64,000 bases of DNA from Syntrophomonadaceae bacterium (GCA_018333865.1 JAGXSE010000001.1:124001-188000); one strand, 5' to 3'. Numbered from the stretch's first letter, positions 35,355 to 45,064 are shown. Numbers and translations: made by a program. Notes: generated by a model from the sequence alone, not told the origin.

Positions 35355-36611
35355 GTGAATGCAATTGGCCTGTGGGAATGGGCTTTATTATTGTTTTTAT
35401 TTTTATTGTCCAGTTTTTTCTCGGCAGCTGAAGCAGCTTTGTTTTCGATCAGACCGGTCAAAATCAGACAACTATTGGAAAAAAAGGTGCCAGGTTCACA
35501 TATAGTTGAGAAATTAGTCAATAGGCCCAATAACCTTCTGGCGACCATCCTTGTTGGCAACACTATTGTAACCATTGCCGCTACTGCTATGGCGACCTCG
35601 ATGGCATTGAGAATCTTCGGCAAGGGAGGAGTAGGGATTGCAGTTTTTGCTTTATCAGTAATAATACTGTTATTTGGGGAATTAACACCAAAGACCTATG
35701 CGGCAAATAACCAGGAAAAAGTTTCTTTAAGGGTTGCCAGACCATTATTATTGCTGCAAAAAGTTTTAGCACCGCTAATAAAGCTTTTCGGCAGTCTGGC
35801 AAACCTTTTTGTTGTAATTTTAGGTGGAGAGGTTAAGAGCCAACATGGTTTCGTTTCATCAGAGGAAATCAAAACTATGGTTAACGTTGGGCTTGAGGAA
35901 GGAGTTATCCCCCCGCAGCAATGCAGGATGATTGACAGCATTTTTAGCTTAAATAACATTAAAGTTAGAGAAATTATGGTTCCCAGAGTAGACATTGTTG
36001 GAGCTCCCTCTGGTTCACCCTTATGTTATGCCTGCGAACTTATAGCCCGGACAGGCCATTCCCGTTTTCCTGTGTACGTAGAAAACCTGGATAAAGTCAT
36101 TGGAATTATTTATGCCAAAGATATTATAGTCCATTGCAAAACAAAGGATGAGTATCTGCCGGTAAATGATCTGATGCGGGAATGTTTTTTTGTTCCTGAA
36201 ACCAAAAGGGTAGGTGAAATGATTAAATACCTCCAGCATAGAAATAGCAATGCAGCTATTGTAGTAGATGAATTCGGCGGAACTGCGGGAATGGTGACTT
36301 TAGAGGATCTGTTGAAATATATAGTGGGAGATATTATTTCAGAAAGTCCTCAGGTAGCCAGCGATAACCGAACTAGCTGGCTTGGCCCAGGGGAAGTACT
36401 GGTTAATGCCTGTTTGTCAATTAACGAAGTTAACCAATTGCTTAATGTCAATTTGCCACAAGAACATTATGATACACTGGCAGGATTGGTACTGGGGCTT
36501 TTGGGAAATGTGCCTCAAAAAGGCCAAGCGGCAGTCTTTCATGGCCTACGTTTTATAGTGGAAGAAACCGAAGGTAACCGGATTAGAAAAATAAGGATAT
36601 TAAAAAAATAA
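35355..36611 (+). CDS. CNNM/CorC-type transporter (DUF21, CBS pair, CorC_HlyC domain)
   Basis: 418 residues. The DUF21 membrane domain occupies about residues 1-180 with LLSSFFSAAEAALFSIRPV and an interior VGNTIVTIAATAMAT. Then come MIDSIFSLNNIKVREIMVPRVDIV, a CBS pair (HSRFPVYVENLDKVIGIIYAKDI) and VDEFGGTAGMVTLEDLLKYIVGDI, then a C-terminal transport-associated domain. Such proteins export or take up divalent metal, probably Mg or Co. The start is GTG 35355. Confidence 0.93.
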   Translation: MNAIGLWEWALLLFLFLLSSFFSAAEAALFSIRPVKIRQLLEKKVPGSHIVEKLVNRPNNLLATILVGNTIVTIAATAMATSMALRIFGKGGVGIAVFALSVIILLFGELTPKTYAANNQEKVSLRVARPLLLLQKVLAPLIKLFGSLANLFVVILGGEVKSQHGFVSSEEIKTMVNVGLEEGVIPPQQCRMIDSIFSLNNIKVREIMVPRVDIVGAPSGSPLCYACELIARTGHSRFPVYVENLDKVIGIIYAKDIIVHCKTKDEYLPVNDLMRECFFVPETKRVGEMIKYLQHRNSNAAIVVDEFGGTAGMVTLEDLLKYIVGDIISESPQVASDNRTSWLGPGEVLVNACLSINEVNQLLNVNLPQEHYDTLAGLVLGLLGNVPQKGQAAVFHGLRFIVEETEGNRIRKIRILKK

Positions 36612-36740
36612 TGTTAACCTATTGGGCACCTTTTGCTCAATGATTATAATCATTTGTCTTTTATCCTGCCAATTGGTTGTTGAGCAGAAAGAAAAATATT
36701 GGTAGAATTGAGCAAAAGAACCCTGTAGGAGGAAAATTGC

Positions 36741-37541
36741 TTGCTGGACTTATTTGCCGATTACCATGTGCACTCAAGTTATTCTATTGACGGTGAGGGA
36801 ACAATAAAAAATTTCTGCCGGCGCGCGGTCGAAATTGGCTTGAAGGAAATTGTTTTTACTGAGCATTTTGATTATCAACCCTCAGATCTGAGTACCGGGT
36901 ATTTTGATTATGCAGGATACTCTGAAGAAGTCAAACAATGCAGAGACGAATTTGCTAAACACTTGACGGTTAAAATGGGGTTAGAGCTGGGGGAAACCCA
37001 CTTGTACAAGGAAGAAACTGACAGCTTCCTGGCAGGTAAAGAATTTGATTTTTTAATCGGATCTGTTCATTGGATAGGAACGCAAGCCTTGCATATTGAT
37101 TTTTGCAGTTCTAAAGAGATAGACGAAGCTTTTAAAAAGTACTTTTTTGAAGTGTTACGACTGACAAAGAGCGGTGGTTTTCATGTTCTTGGGCATTTGG
37201 ACGTCATCAAACGCTATACTCCTTCATGGTATCCCCACTTTAATGCAGAACGTTATCAAGAAGAGATTTCTGCTATATTAGAGGTTGCGGTAGCAAAAGG
37301 CATTGGGTTGGAAATAAACACATCAGGCTTCAGGCATGGCTTAAATGAGACTCTTCCTGCCAGGACTATCTTGACCTGGTATAAAAGAATGGGTGGAGAA
37401 ATAATTACTATAGGCTCTGATAGCCATCGGGTTTTAGATTTGGGCAATGGATTACATAAAGGCTATGAGTTGGCAGGAAGCATTGGTTTCCGGTATATCG
37501 CTAGTTATTCTAAGGGTCAGATCCATTTTCGCAGCTTGTAG
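36741..37541 (+). CDS. PHP-domain histidinol-phosphatase-like protein
   Basis: 266 residues from TTG 36741 behind TAGGAGG. PHP metal motifs: DYHVHSSYS, EHFDYQ, GSVHW, HLDVIKRY and SDSHR. The length and motif set match HisK/HisJ histidinol phosphatases, which remove phosphate from histidinol phosphate. No other his genes are adjacent, so the substrate is uncertain. Confidence 0.9.
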   Translation: MLDLFADYHVHSSYSIDGEGTIKNFCRRAVEIGLKEIVFTEHFDYQPSDLSTGYFDYAGYSEEVKQCRDEFAKHLTVKMGLELGETHLYKEETDSFLAGKEFDFLIGSVHWIGTQALHIDFCSSKEIDEAFKKYFFEVLRLTKSGGFHVLGHLDVIKRYTPSWYPHFNAERYQEEISAILEVAVAKGIGLEINTSGFRHGLNETLPARTILTWYKRMGGEIITIGSDSHRVLDLGNGLHKGYELAGSIGFRYIASYSKGQIHFRSL

Positions 37542-37562
37542 TGACGAGGGGTGTGGGGAAAA

Positions 37563-38243
37563 ATGAGTTTAAGCAAGAAACTGAGCTGCTTTCTTATTCC
37601 ATGCTTAATTTTATTATTTGCCCCCGGTTGCGGAAGCAAGGCGGTTACTCCGTTAAAGCCAGAGGCAGCAAAAGAAGAACAAGCGGCTCAAAGGCAAGGG
37701 ACTGAGAGTGTAATCAATAAAAATCAACTGCCAAAGAAAGAAGATCCCATGCCAATCACGGATCAAACCACTAATTTCGATGGAGAGGTGTCCGAAAGGG
37801 ATCTGGTTTTTAAAGTAGCGTATCTAAAAGAAAGTGATTTAGGGCTAGCAGGAATCATGCTCTATGATCCCCCGGAAAGAATTAAAGAGGTCTGGGGCAT
37901 CCCTGAAAAAGTCGTTCCTGACTTGGATTATCCTAACACCGATATTTATTTGTATACCGTTGAAGGCAATACTAAGCTCAGTTTCTGGGTGAATAAAGAG
38001 CAGAATTATATTTTGGCTATTGTCGCCGAACAAGAAAGCGCAATTTCGGCTAAGTTGTCAGAAATTGAGACTCCGCGTGGCCTGCGTTTAGGACACCCTG
38101 TTGAAAAGCTGTTGGATATGTATGGACCTTGGGTAGATGCTGGAGATGGCTTATTGTATTCTACAGAAGATATGATGATTGGATTAAAGATAGGGCTTAC
38201 AGATGGCCATGTCTCCCGGATGTTTTTATTTATTGGAGACTAA
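37563..38243 (+). CDS. putative lipoprotein of unknown function
   Basis: 226 residues from ATG 37563 (GAGGGGTGTGGGG ahead). The signal peptide ends in a lipobox-like APGC. A low-complexity linker of Lys, Glu and Gln follows. The folded part seems to contain two similar halves: GIMLYDPPERIKEVWGIPEK and GLRLGHPVEKLLDMYGPW both show a helix-turn of the type (L/G)xxPxx-(V/L)...G. No family is recognised. It ends in a 19-base hairpin (38262-38280). Confidence 0.75.
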   Translation: MSLSKKLSCFLIPCLILLFAPGCGSKAVTPLKPEAAKEEQAAQRQGTESVINKNQLPKKEDPMPITDQTTNFDGEVSERDLVFKVAYLKESDLGLAGIMLYDPPERIKEVWGIPEKVVPDLDYPNTDIYLYTVEGNTKLSFWVNKEQNYILAIVAEQESAISAKLSEIETPRGLRLGHPVEKLLDMYGPWVDAGDGLLYSTEDMMIGLKIGLTDGHVSRMFLFIGD

Positions 38244-38261
38244 CTTGATTTAAAAAAGTAG

Positions 38262-38280
38262 TAGCCCACGAAGTGGGCTA
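38262..38280. repeat. stem-loop after the lipoprotein gene
   Basis: TAGCCCAC-GAA-GTGGGCTA is a perfect 8-base stem with no T run downstream. It may be a weak terminator or a protective hairpin. Nothing else was seen in 38281-38450. Confidence 0.5.
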
Positions 38281-38452
38281 AATTACATTGACACTTATTT
38301 TCTCGGAAAAAAACATTCAGGGCAGTTTGAGTTGCTCTTATTATTTTTGCCTTGGGGAGCTTGTTGGGAACAAAGGCCGTTTGAATACCAGAGGCAATCG
38401 TACCGGAAACAAAAATCATTTCCCATGGTCTTACCTCCCCAAAATTTTGCTA

Positions 38453-38659
38453 TTATTTCATCTTGTACGGAGGTTCTTGTTGCTCAACGTAATTGATTCT
38501 GCCTTTCAAATTTTGGGCTATGCTTTCTAACTGGCGGGCATAGTTGTTAAAATCTGTTTGAGCATTCTTGTCCTGGGTATCTAACGCAAAGGTCTTTAGT
38601 GAGGCGCTAGCTGTTTCTATGCTGGCTAAACACTGGTGCAGCTTCTGTCCGACGGTCAT
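38453..38659 (-). CDS. DUF1657-family protein
   Basis: 68 residues starting with MTVGQKLHQCLASIETASASL and followed by FALDTQDKNAQTDF. This is the DUF1657 pattern found in many spore-forming Firmicutes, often beside spoVA genes. No spoVA gene is near here. It starts at 38659 with AAGGGGAAA as the ribosome site. It is soluble and helical. Confidence 0.88.
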   Translation of the reverse strand: MTVGQKLHQCLASIETASASLKTFALDTQDKNAQTDFNNYARQLESIAQNLKGRINYVEQQEPPYKMK

Positions 38660-38835
38660 ATTTTTCCCCTTCCTTGATAAGAGTTATATTAAGTATTAAT
38701 TCTAGTATTTGCTCTAATTCTAATTATATACAGCTAAATCGGCAAATAAAAAAGGAAAAAAAAGCTTGAAAAAGAATAAAAAAAGATGAGCCAGTAAATC
38801 CTGTATAGAACGCCATTTGCTGCTATGGGAATTAA

Positions 38836-40128
38836 ATGGAAAGGGATGTGTTTAAGATGACAGGGAACGAATACCGTAAAGAAGCCGAAGAAGTTGTCGA
38901 GAAAACCCTTGAAGGCTATGCTGAATATGTTAATGAAGGCTTAGCCAGGATGTTTCGTTTTTTAGGGTTTTCTACCTTGGAGTGGGAAAACTCTGGCGCA
39001 GTAGTTAAAGACATTTTCGGCAAGGAGTACATAGACTGTGGCGGATATGGAGTTTTCTTTCATGGTCATCGTCACCCAAAAGTAGTGACAGCTGTGAAAA
39101 AACAGTTAGAACATTTTCCCCTTTCAAACCGAATGCTGCCCCATAAACCGGTAGTTGACTTGGCCCGCTTATTGGCGGAAGTAACTCCCGGTGACCTCCA
39201 GTACAGCTTTTTTTGCAACAGCGGAGCTGAAGCTGTAGAAGGAGCATTAAAACTTGCTCGTGCATACACAAAGAGATCTGGAATTGTTTCAACTTATGGA
39301 GCATTTCATGGTAAGACATTTGGATCACTATCAGCAAGTGGTCGAGAGCTTTATAGGGAGCAATTTTATCCTCTTTTGCCGGGAGTTGCCCATGTCCCAT
39401 TTGGGGATACAAAAGCCATGGCAGAGGCAGTTAGTGAGGAAACAGCAGCAGTTATTCTGGAACCTATTCAAGGTGAGGGGGGAGTTTTGCTCCCGCCGGA
39501 TAATTATTTAAACGAGGTCAGAGATTTGTGCAACAAAACAGGAGCCCTGTTGGTGCTTGATGAAGTCCAGACCGGCATAGGGAGAACCGGCAAGATGTTT
39601 GCCTGTGAACACTGGCAGGTAATACCAGATATTATCTGCATGTCGAAATCGTTAGGCGGTGGGGTTATGCCGCTAGGAGCCTTTACAACCAAAAAAGAAA
39701 TTTTTGAGCCCTTTAACGAGAACCCATACCTCCATTCATCAACCTTCGGAGGAAATCCTTTGGCTTGTGCTGCCGGCTATGCGGCTATTCAAACCATTTT
39801 ACAAGATGGACTGCTGGAAAGAGCTGTTAGGCTGGGGGACTATGCCATGTCAAAATTAAGCCGATTGAAAGAGCAGTTTCCGCAAGTAATCGCTGAGGTT
39901 AGGGGAAAGGGTCTTTTAATTGGAATAGAAATGGAAGATGAGGGCGCTGGCGGTTTCCTCGTTTCCAGGTTGCTGGAACAGGGAGTGCTCATTGTAGTCT
40001 CCTTGAATAGACCTAAAGTAATTAGATTTATGCCGCCTGCGATAATCTCGGATGAACAACTGGATATCGCCTTAAACGCAGTAGCTGAAGCAGTCAGCTA
40101 TGTAAACGAAATGATTGCTCAATCTTAA
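38836..40128 (+). CDS. patA: class III aminotransferase, putrescine-aminotransferase type
   Basis: 430 residues, PLP fold type I class III. The PLP Lys is in ICMSKSLGGGVMPLGAF and LDEVQTGIGRTGKMFA is the cofactor Asp segment. The long N-terminus FRFLGFSTLEWENSGAVVKDIFG is typical of the putrescine (YgjG) group rather than acetylornithine aminotransferase. It would turn putrescine into 4-aminobutyraldehyde. Agmatinase in this window makes putrescine, and AbfD handles the later 4-hydroxybutyryl-CoA, so a putrescine-to-butyrate route is possible. Confidence 0.85.
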   Translation: MERDVFKMTGNEYRKEAEEVVEKTLEGYAEYVNEGLARMFRFLGFSTLEWENSGAVVKDIFGKEYIDCGGYGVFFHGHRHPKVVTAVKKQLEHFPLSNRMLPHKPVVDLARLLAEVTPGDLQYSFFCNSGAEAVEGALKLARAYTKRSGIVSTYGAFHGKTFGSLSASGRELYREQFYPLLPGVAHVPFGDTKAMAEAVSEETAAVILEPIQGEGGVLLPPDNYLNEVRDLCNKTGALLVLDEVQTGIGRTGKMFACEHWQVIPDIICMSKSLGGGVMPLGAFTTKKEIFEPFNENPYLHSSTFGGNPLACAAGYAAIQTILQDGLLERAVRLGDYAMSKLSRLKEQFPQVIAEVRGKGLLIGIEMEDEGAGGFLVSRLLEQGVLIVVSLNRPKVIRFMPPAIISDEQLDIALNAVAEAVSYVNEMIAQS

Positions 40129-40141
40129 AGGAGGGAATTTT

Positions 40142-40582
40142 ATGCCTTATGTTGAGGCCAGTATCTCGATTAATGCTTTGCCCGCAATTGTCTATGAATT
40201 GGCGAAAGATATGGAATCCTATCCCAAGTTTATGGAAAGCGTAGAAAGAGTAGAAATCCTGGAGCGTGGTGAAGGTTATACGATAACCAAATGGCATACT
40301 AAGCTGCAAGGCCGCCCTGTAGTATGGACCGAAAGAGATGAATTTGATGATGCTGCCAAAAGAATTGGCTATTCTTTAGTACAAGGTGATCTTAAAAAAT
40401 TTGAAGGCGCATGGACTTTTCAGCCCAATGCAGAGGGTACTCAGGTGAAGCTGACAGTGGATTTTGAGCTGGGGATTCCTATGTTTGCGGCATTAATAAA
40501 TCCTATTGCAATAATGACAGTCCGGCAAAATTGTGAAAGCATGCTGAAAGCGCTAAAGAAACAATTAGAATTAAATATTTAG
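40142..40582 (+). CDS. SRPBCC-fold protein (polyketide cyclase/COQ10-like)
   Basis: 146 residues from ATG 40142 behind AAAGGAGGG. It has the START/SRPBCC pattern: PYVEASISINALPAIVYELAKDMESYP, WTERDEFDD, EGAWTFQP and a C-terminal helix. It binds a hydrophobic ligand; the ligand is unknown. It follows the aminotransferase by 13 bases, so it is likely cotranscribed. Confidence 0.83.
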   Translation: MPYVEASISINALPAIVYELAKDMESYPKFMESVERVEILERGEGYTITKWHTKLQGRPVVWTERDEFDDAAKRIGYSLVQGDLKKFEGAWTFQPNAEGTQVKLTVDFELGIPMFAALINPIAIMTVRQNCESMLKALKKQLELNI

Positions 40583-40650
40583 GATAATGGAATAATTTAT
40601 AGCCATTGGAGGGAAAATATGCCCGAAGAAAAACAGAAGGGAGGGGTTTT

Positions 40651-40857
40651 ATGTCAAACCTGACGCAGCCGGAACTTATGCAACTAAGGGAAGATATAAG
40701 TGCTGAGATGTTGATGATACAAAAGTTTGGTGCTTATGCAAATATGTGTAATGACCAGCAGCTGAAGCAGGTCATAACTAATGTGCAGCGTGCTCACGAA
40801 AGACATAGGGACATTTTAATGCGCCATCTCATGGCAGCAGGCCAGGGAATGATGTAG
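40651..40857 (+). CDS. small ferritin-like/CotF-type spore coat protein
   Basis: 68 residues from ATG 40651 behind GGGAGGGG. It is mostly two helices (LREDISAEMLMIQKFGAYANMC and ITNVQRAHERHRDILMRHL). It is followed at once by a CotF-family gene, so a spore coat role is likely. The extension upstream to 40606 lacks a ribosome site. Confidence 0.7.
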   Translation: MSNLTQPELMQLREDISAEMLMIQKFGAYANMCNDQQLKQVITNVQRAHERHRDILMRHLMAAGQGMM

Positions 40858-40881
40858 TTTATCGAAAAGGAGGATTGCAAG

Positions 40882-41346
40882 GTGACCCATCATATAGAGC
40901 ATTCAGGGCAAGGAGTCCAAATGCATCAGATGCAAGCGGCAGGTGGTGCAAATCTGCTTACGGACAAGAATATTCTAAGTGATTGTTTGGCATCTCAGAA
41001 GTTTTTGGCAGCATGCTATAACCATGCTGTGACAGAGAGCGCTAATGATAGCCTGCGGCGGGATTTTATGGGTATTTACCAGGAAGAGCAGAATAACCTG
41101 AAAGCTATCTTTGACGTTATGACAAGACAAGGCTGGTACAACCTTAATTACGCTAGCCATCAGGATATTGCCCAGGTACAGCATCAATTCCAGCAAGAAA
41201 TGACCCAAGGTGGAAAACATTTTCCCGGCCAACTACAATACCAGGCTCATGCACAGGGCCATCAGTTTAACCAGCATGGGCTGCAAGCAGGACAGTTTGC
41301 CCAGCAGCATCATCCAGGTTTCAATCAGCCTTACCGGAACTGGTAA
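40882..41346 (+). CDS. CotF-family spore coat protein
   Basis: 154 residues from GTG 40882 behind AAGGAGG. The core (NILSDCLASQKFLAACYNHAV, then LRRDFMGIYQEEQNNLKAIFDVM) matches the CotF fold. The tail is rich in Q, H and G (HQFNQHGLQAGQFAQQHH). It belongs in the outer spore coat. Confidence 0.85.
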   Translation: MTHHIEHSGQGVQMHQMQAAGGANLLTDKNILSDCLASQKFLAACYNHAVTESANDSLRRDFMGIYQEEQNNLKAIFDVMTRQGWYNLNYASHQDIAQVQHQFQQEMTQGGKHFPGQLQYQAHAQGHQFNQHGLQAGQFAQQHHPGFNQPYRNW

Positions 41347-41349
41347 TAG

Positions 41350-41391
41350 AAAGGGACACAAGCTTGATCAACCAAGAGTGTGTCCCTTTTA
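41350..41391 (+). terminator. intrinsic terminator after the coat gene
   Basis: AAAGGGACACA and TGTGTCCCTTT pair across a long loop and are followed by T residues. Confidence 0.75.
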
Positions 41392-41436
41392 AATAATCTT
41401 AACTTATATTCCCGGATGTAACAGAGATTTTGGGTA

Positions 41437-41464
41437 TTGACTTTTTTTCAAGCAAAACTATAAT
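41437..41464 (+). promoter_or_regulatory. promoter of glnA
   Basis: TTGACT (41437-41442), a 16-base spacer and TATAAT (41459-41464). Transcription would start about 41471, just before the first leader hairpin. Confidence 0.8.
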
Positions 41465-41485
41465 ATATAAGTAAGAACAGTAGCT

Positions 41486-41560
41486 GGAGCAATGAAGCTC
41501 CTAAATAAGGGCAATGTCGCCCTTGGCAGCTAGAAAAGCTGCCAAGGGCGTTTTGTTTTT
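41486..41560 (+). promoter_or_regulatory. ANTAR-type antitermination leader of glnA
   Basis: Two hairpins have exactly six-base loops: GGAGC-AATGAA-GCTCC (41486-41501) and AAGGGC-AATGTC-GCCCTT (41507-41524). Both loops have A at position 1 and G at position 4, the known ANTAR recognition pattern. The 3' arm of hairpin 2 is also the start of a 14-base terminator stem (41518-41531 with 41537-41550) that is followed by T residues. The two states exclude each other, so an ANTAR protein bound here would prevent termination before glnA. The window's own ANTAR regulator is at 61694. Confidence 0.8.
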
Positions 41561-41586
41561 TATGAAAAAGAAAGAGGGGATTAATT

Positions 41587-42924
41587 GTGAAAACAAAACC
41601 GTCAACTAAGCAGGAAGTAATGAGTTTAGCAAAAGAGCATGATGTCCAGTTTGTCCGGCTGCAGTTTACAGACATTTTCGGTGTGCTAAAAAATGTCGCT
41701 ATTACCATTGACCAGTTGGAAAAAGCCCTTGATGGCGAATTGATGTTTGATGGGTCTTCTATCCATGGATTCGTCCGTATTGAAGAATCAGATATGTATC
41801 TTCGGCCAGACCCGGCAACTTTTACCCTTTTTCCTTGGCGGCCGCAGGAAGGAGCTGTTGCCAGGTTAATTTGTGATGTATATAATCCTGATGGCTCGCC
41901 TTTTGAAGGTTGTCCGAGACACATATTGAAATCTGCATTGGATGAAGCTTCAGAGATGGGTTATACCATGAATGTTGGGCCTGAGGCTGAATTCTTTTTA
42001 TTTCAGACAGACACCCATGGTCGGCCTACTTTAGAAACCCATGACCGGGCCGGATATTTTGACCTTTCTCCTGTTGATCAGGGGGAAACTGCACGCCGGG
42101 AAATTTGCTTGGCATTACAAAAGATGGGTTTTGAAATAGAGGCTTCCCATCATGAGGTTGCGCCTGGACAGCACGAAATTGATTTCAAATATGCAGACGC
42201 ATTAACTACAGCGGACAATATCGTGACCTTTAAATTTGTTGTGCGGACCCTCGCCCAACGACATGGACTTCACGCTACATTTATGCCTAAACCGATTTTT
42301 GGAATTAACGGCTCTGGCATGCATACCAATCAATCTTTAAGCAAAGACGGAATGAATGCCTTTTTTGATCCTGCAGGTCCCTTGCAGTTAAGCCAGACAG
42401 CTTATTATTATATTGGGGGCTTAATTAAACATGCCAGAGGTTTCGCTGCAATTACTAACCCGACGGTTAACTCGTATAAACGGTTAGTGCCTGGTTATGA
42501 AGCTCCTGTATATATTGCCTGGTCTGCCAGAAACCGCAGCCCTTTAATCCGTATTCCAGCTAAACGGGGGGCTTCTACTAGAGTAGAACTCCGCAACCCG
42601 GATCCTTCATGCAACCCGTATCTGGCGATTGCCGTCATGCTGAAAGCCGGGCTGGATGGTGTTAAGAACCAGATTCAACCGCCTCCATCAACAGACCGGA
42701 ATATTTATCACATGGACGAGGAAGAACGGGCGAAAGCGGGTGTCCTGAGCCTGCCTGGCAGTTTGGCGGAAGCGCTGGAAGAACTTTCTGCCAGCGAAGT
42801 AATAAAAGGCGTTTTAGGCGAACATGTATTTAACCCGTTTGTTGAGGCGAAGAAGCTGGAATATGACGAATTTAGGACCCATGTTACCCAATGGGAGATT
42901 GATAAATACCTTGAATTATTTTAA
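41587..42924 (+). CDS. glnA: glutamine synthetase type I
   Basis: 445 residues from GTG 41587. All the usual active-site segments are present: [49 protein letters not shown], the Glu flap in VPGYEAP and [20 protein letters not shown]. Length fits the GSI-alpha group of Firmicutes, without the adenylylation loop. It forms glutamine from glutamate and ammonia and is controlled through the upstream ANTAR leader. Confidence 0.96.
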   Translation: MKTKPSTKQEVMSLAKEHDVQFVRLQFTDIFGVLKNVAITIDQLEKALDGELMFDGSSIHGFVRIEESDMYLRPDPATFTLFPWRPQEGAVARLICDVYNPDGSPFEGCPRHILKSALDEASEMGYTMNVGPEAEFFLFQTDTHGRPTLETHDRAGYFDLSPVDQGETARREICLALQKMGFEIEASHHEVAPGQHEIDFKYADALTTADNIVTFKFVVRTLAQRHGLHATFMPKPIFGINGSGMHTNQSLSKDGMNAFFDPAGPLQLSQTAYYYIGGLIKHARGFAAITNPTVNSYKRLVPGYEAPVYIAWSARNRSPLIRIPAKRGASTRVELRNPDPSCNPYLAIAVMLKAGLDGVKNQIQPPPSTDRNIYHMDEEERAKAGVLSLPGSLAEALEELSASEVIKGVLGEHVFNPFVEAKKLEYDEFRTHVTQWEIDKYLELF

Positions 42925-42969
42925 ATTTGGCAGGTTCATTGGGGTCCATAAGTATTTACCACAAATAAA

Positions 42970-43007
42970 AAGCGGGCGGCTGGAAATATCAGCCGCCTGT
43001 TTTTTTG
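42970..43007 (+). terminator. intrinsic terminator of glnA
   Basis: GGGCGGCTG and CAGCCGCCT pair, followed by seven T residues. Confidence 0.85.
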
Positions 43008-43140
43008 TTGTTTTAGGATAAAATATAAAAGGTAAAGCTATTATCAAGAAATTAACATATATTTTACATTTTGGCCTCCTTTACATAAGAATAGATTTAA
43101 CAATCTGTTGTTATTGTATTAGCCAAAGGAGGTTTATACA

Positions 43141-43848
43141 ATGCATACAGGTGATGCCCAGAGTCTTTGTCTGCCGCTTAGGTGGACATGTATTAAAGAC
43201 ATCGTACTTTCAACCCCTCTTTTTGGGATGCTTGGGGCGCAAGAAAATACCCATGTATTCTGTAATCATCAGGCGCTTAAAATACTGATCAATGACGGTT
43301 ATGAAAGGCCAGCAAGCCAACTGAAAAAATATTTGACCCATTTAGACAAAGGAGTACAATGGGCAGATAGTGGCATGGGAAGTATTCATCACTACTATGA
43401 CCCAAGCTCTGGCAAGGGCTTATGGCGCTGGGTATCAGCTGCAACCACTTGTGCCTTTTTTTACGCAAGAGCATTTGGGCTGTGGGAAAGAGGATTGCAT
43501 GAGCAAGCAATGTTTTCTTTAGGGGTCAGTACTCATCTGATACAGGATGTGTGTGCGCCCCATCATGCCCGTTGCCAAGCCTTAGACGGGCACCACCGTT
43601 TTGAACGTTGGGTAAGTAGCAATTTGCATAGTTTTAGTGTTTTTAGGAATGGTATTTATCAGACAAAAAGGAGACCAGAGGATTGGATATCAATAAATGC
43701 CGCAGAGGGGTATCAGGGATATTCCCTGGTCAAACTAGGCAACTACAGCAAGGAATACCACCAAGCAGCATCTCATTTGCTCGCATTGGCCCAGAAAAGC
43801 ACTGCAGGTTTTTGGTTGTCATTTCTGGAAAAGGCCAGAAAAATATAG
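43141..43848 (+). CDS. zinc-dependent phospholipase C-like protein without signal peptide
   Basis: 235 residues behind AAAGGAGG. It shows the bacterial PLC/S1-P1 zinc site: an early NTH-like ENTHVFC, WADSGMGSIHHYYDP, LGVSTHLIQDVCAPHHA and HRFERW. Those supply the His/Asp/Glu ligands of the trinuclear zinc site. Secreted homologues have a signal peptide and an N-terminal Trp ligand; none is seen here. It may act inside the cell or in the spore, or be exported by another route. The next gene makes glycolipids, so both may touch membrane lipids. Confidence 0.8.
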   Translation: MHTGDAQSLCLPLRWTCIKDIVLSTPLFGMLGAQENTHVFCNHQALKILINDGYERPASQLKKYLTHLDKGVQWADSGMGSIHHYYDPSSGKGLWRWVSAATTCAFFYARAFGLWERGLHEQAMFSLGVSTHLIQDVCAPHHARCQALDGHHRFERWVSSNLHSFSVFRNGIYQTKRRPEDWISINAAEGYQGYSLVKLGNYSKEYHQAASHLLALAQKSTAGFWLSFLEKARKI

Positions 43849-43885
43849 TATAATTAATATTATTTGTTAGAGGAGAGGGTTTATT

Positions 43886-45064
43886 GTGCCTTTATCAGAT
43901 GTTTTGCTGCTAACAGCCCCTTTTGGAGGAGGACACCTTCATGCAGCTATAGCAGTGGAACAGGCTGTCAGGCGATATTTCCCTGAGGTAAAAGTATCGT
44001 TGTTGGATTTTTTTAAGGAAATAAGCCCTTGGCTGGCAGGATCCGCGAATTCCTTATACCTTGCTACCATAAGGTACAAACCAGAATTATACGGTTCTTT
44101 TTACAACTATGTAAACAGGCTGCCCCATGAATCTTCTCTGCAAAAAAAAATGAATCGGTTCGGCTTAAGCAAGTGTGCAGAACTTTTATGGGATATTCAA
44201 CCTCAAGTGGTGGTTTCTTTTTATCCAACATCATCCCAGGTTGTAGGCGAACTCAAGGGCAAAGGGCAGTTTGATGGTAAATTGGTGACAGTTATAACTG
44301 ATTATATTGTTAATAGGCAATGGATCCATCCACTGACAGACCTTTATTTAGTTGCAGCTGATGAAGTAAAAAATGAGCTGATTGCCTGTGGAGTACCCGG
44401 TGATAATATAAAGGTGACCGGTATTCCTATATCGCTGGAATTTGCTCAGGAGAAGAATAAAAATGTACTTTTAAAAAATAAAGGCTTAGATCCGAACATC
44501 CCTCTTTTGCTAATATGCTGTGGAGCATTTGGCGTTAACAGTAGTATCGATAAGTTGTGCAAAGAAGTTGCTTCATATAAGGATCCTATTCAAACTGTTG
44601 TCATTTCCGGCCGGAATACGCGGTTGCAACAGCGCTTGGCTACTATTGCCAAGGATGCTATTCAACCCTTTTATGTATATGGTTATGTTAAAGACATGGC
44701 AGAGTGGATGGGGATGGCAGATCTGATCGTGAGTAAATCCGGCGGCTTAACCGTAAGTGAAGCACTGGCTAGTGAACTTCCAATGGTTATTACTCCTCCG
44801 ATTCCAGGGCAAGAAGCGTTCAATGCTCAATTCTTGGTTAATAATGGAGCAGCTGTCTCGTGTGAGGATTATTCCCATATTTCCAAGGTTATTTTCCATT
44901 TGTTGAAAAATCCACTGGAGTTGCAGAAAATGCGGTGCGCCGCACGTGAGATAAAACGTCCCTTTTCGGCTGAACATGCGGCTTCAGTGCTGGTTGGAAT
45001 GCTGGCAAGTTCGGATAAAGAAACTCAAATACAAAGACTGAGGTCTGAGGCATCCTTTTTGTGA
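43886..45064 (+). CDS. MGDG-synthase-type glycosyltransferase (processive diacylglycerol glucosyltransferase-like)
   Basis: 392 residues from GTG 43886 (GAGGAGAGGG ahead). It starts LLLTAPFGGGHLHAAIAVEQAV (nucleotide-sugar side loop) and has an MGDG_synth N-domain, then IVSKSGGLTVSEALASELPMV in the C-domain, the GT28 donor-binding motif. It probably attaches glucose or galactose to diacylglycerol to make membrane glycolipid, as UgtP does. Confidence 0.9.
   Translation: MPLSDVLLLTAPFGGGHLHAAIAVEQAVRRYFPEVKVSLLDFFKEISPWLAGSANSLYLATIRYKPELYGSFYNYVNRLPHESSLQKKMNRFGLSKCAELLWDIQPQVVVSFYPTSSQVVGELKGKGQFDGKLVTVITDYIVNRQWIHPLTDLYLVAADEVKNELIACGVPGDNIKVTGIPISLEFAQEKNKNVLLKNKGLDPNIPLLLICCGAFGVNSSIDKLCKEVASYKDPIQTVVISGRNTRLQQRLATIAKDAIQPFYVYGYVKDMAEWMGMADLIVSKSGGLTVSEALASELPMVITPPIPGQEAFNAQFLVNNGAAVSCEDYSHISKVIFHLLKNPLELQKMRCAAREIKRPFSAEHAASVLVGMLASSDKETQIQRLRSEASFL

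Noticed and set aside
38288-38530. 80-codon plus-strand frame near the DUF1657 gene
   Set aside because: It overlaps the antisense of a recognised gene, lacks a ribosome site and has no family resemblance.
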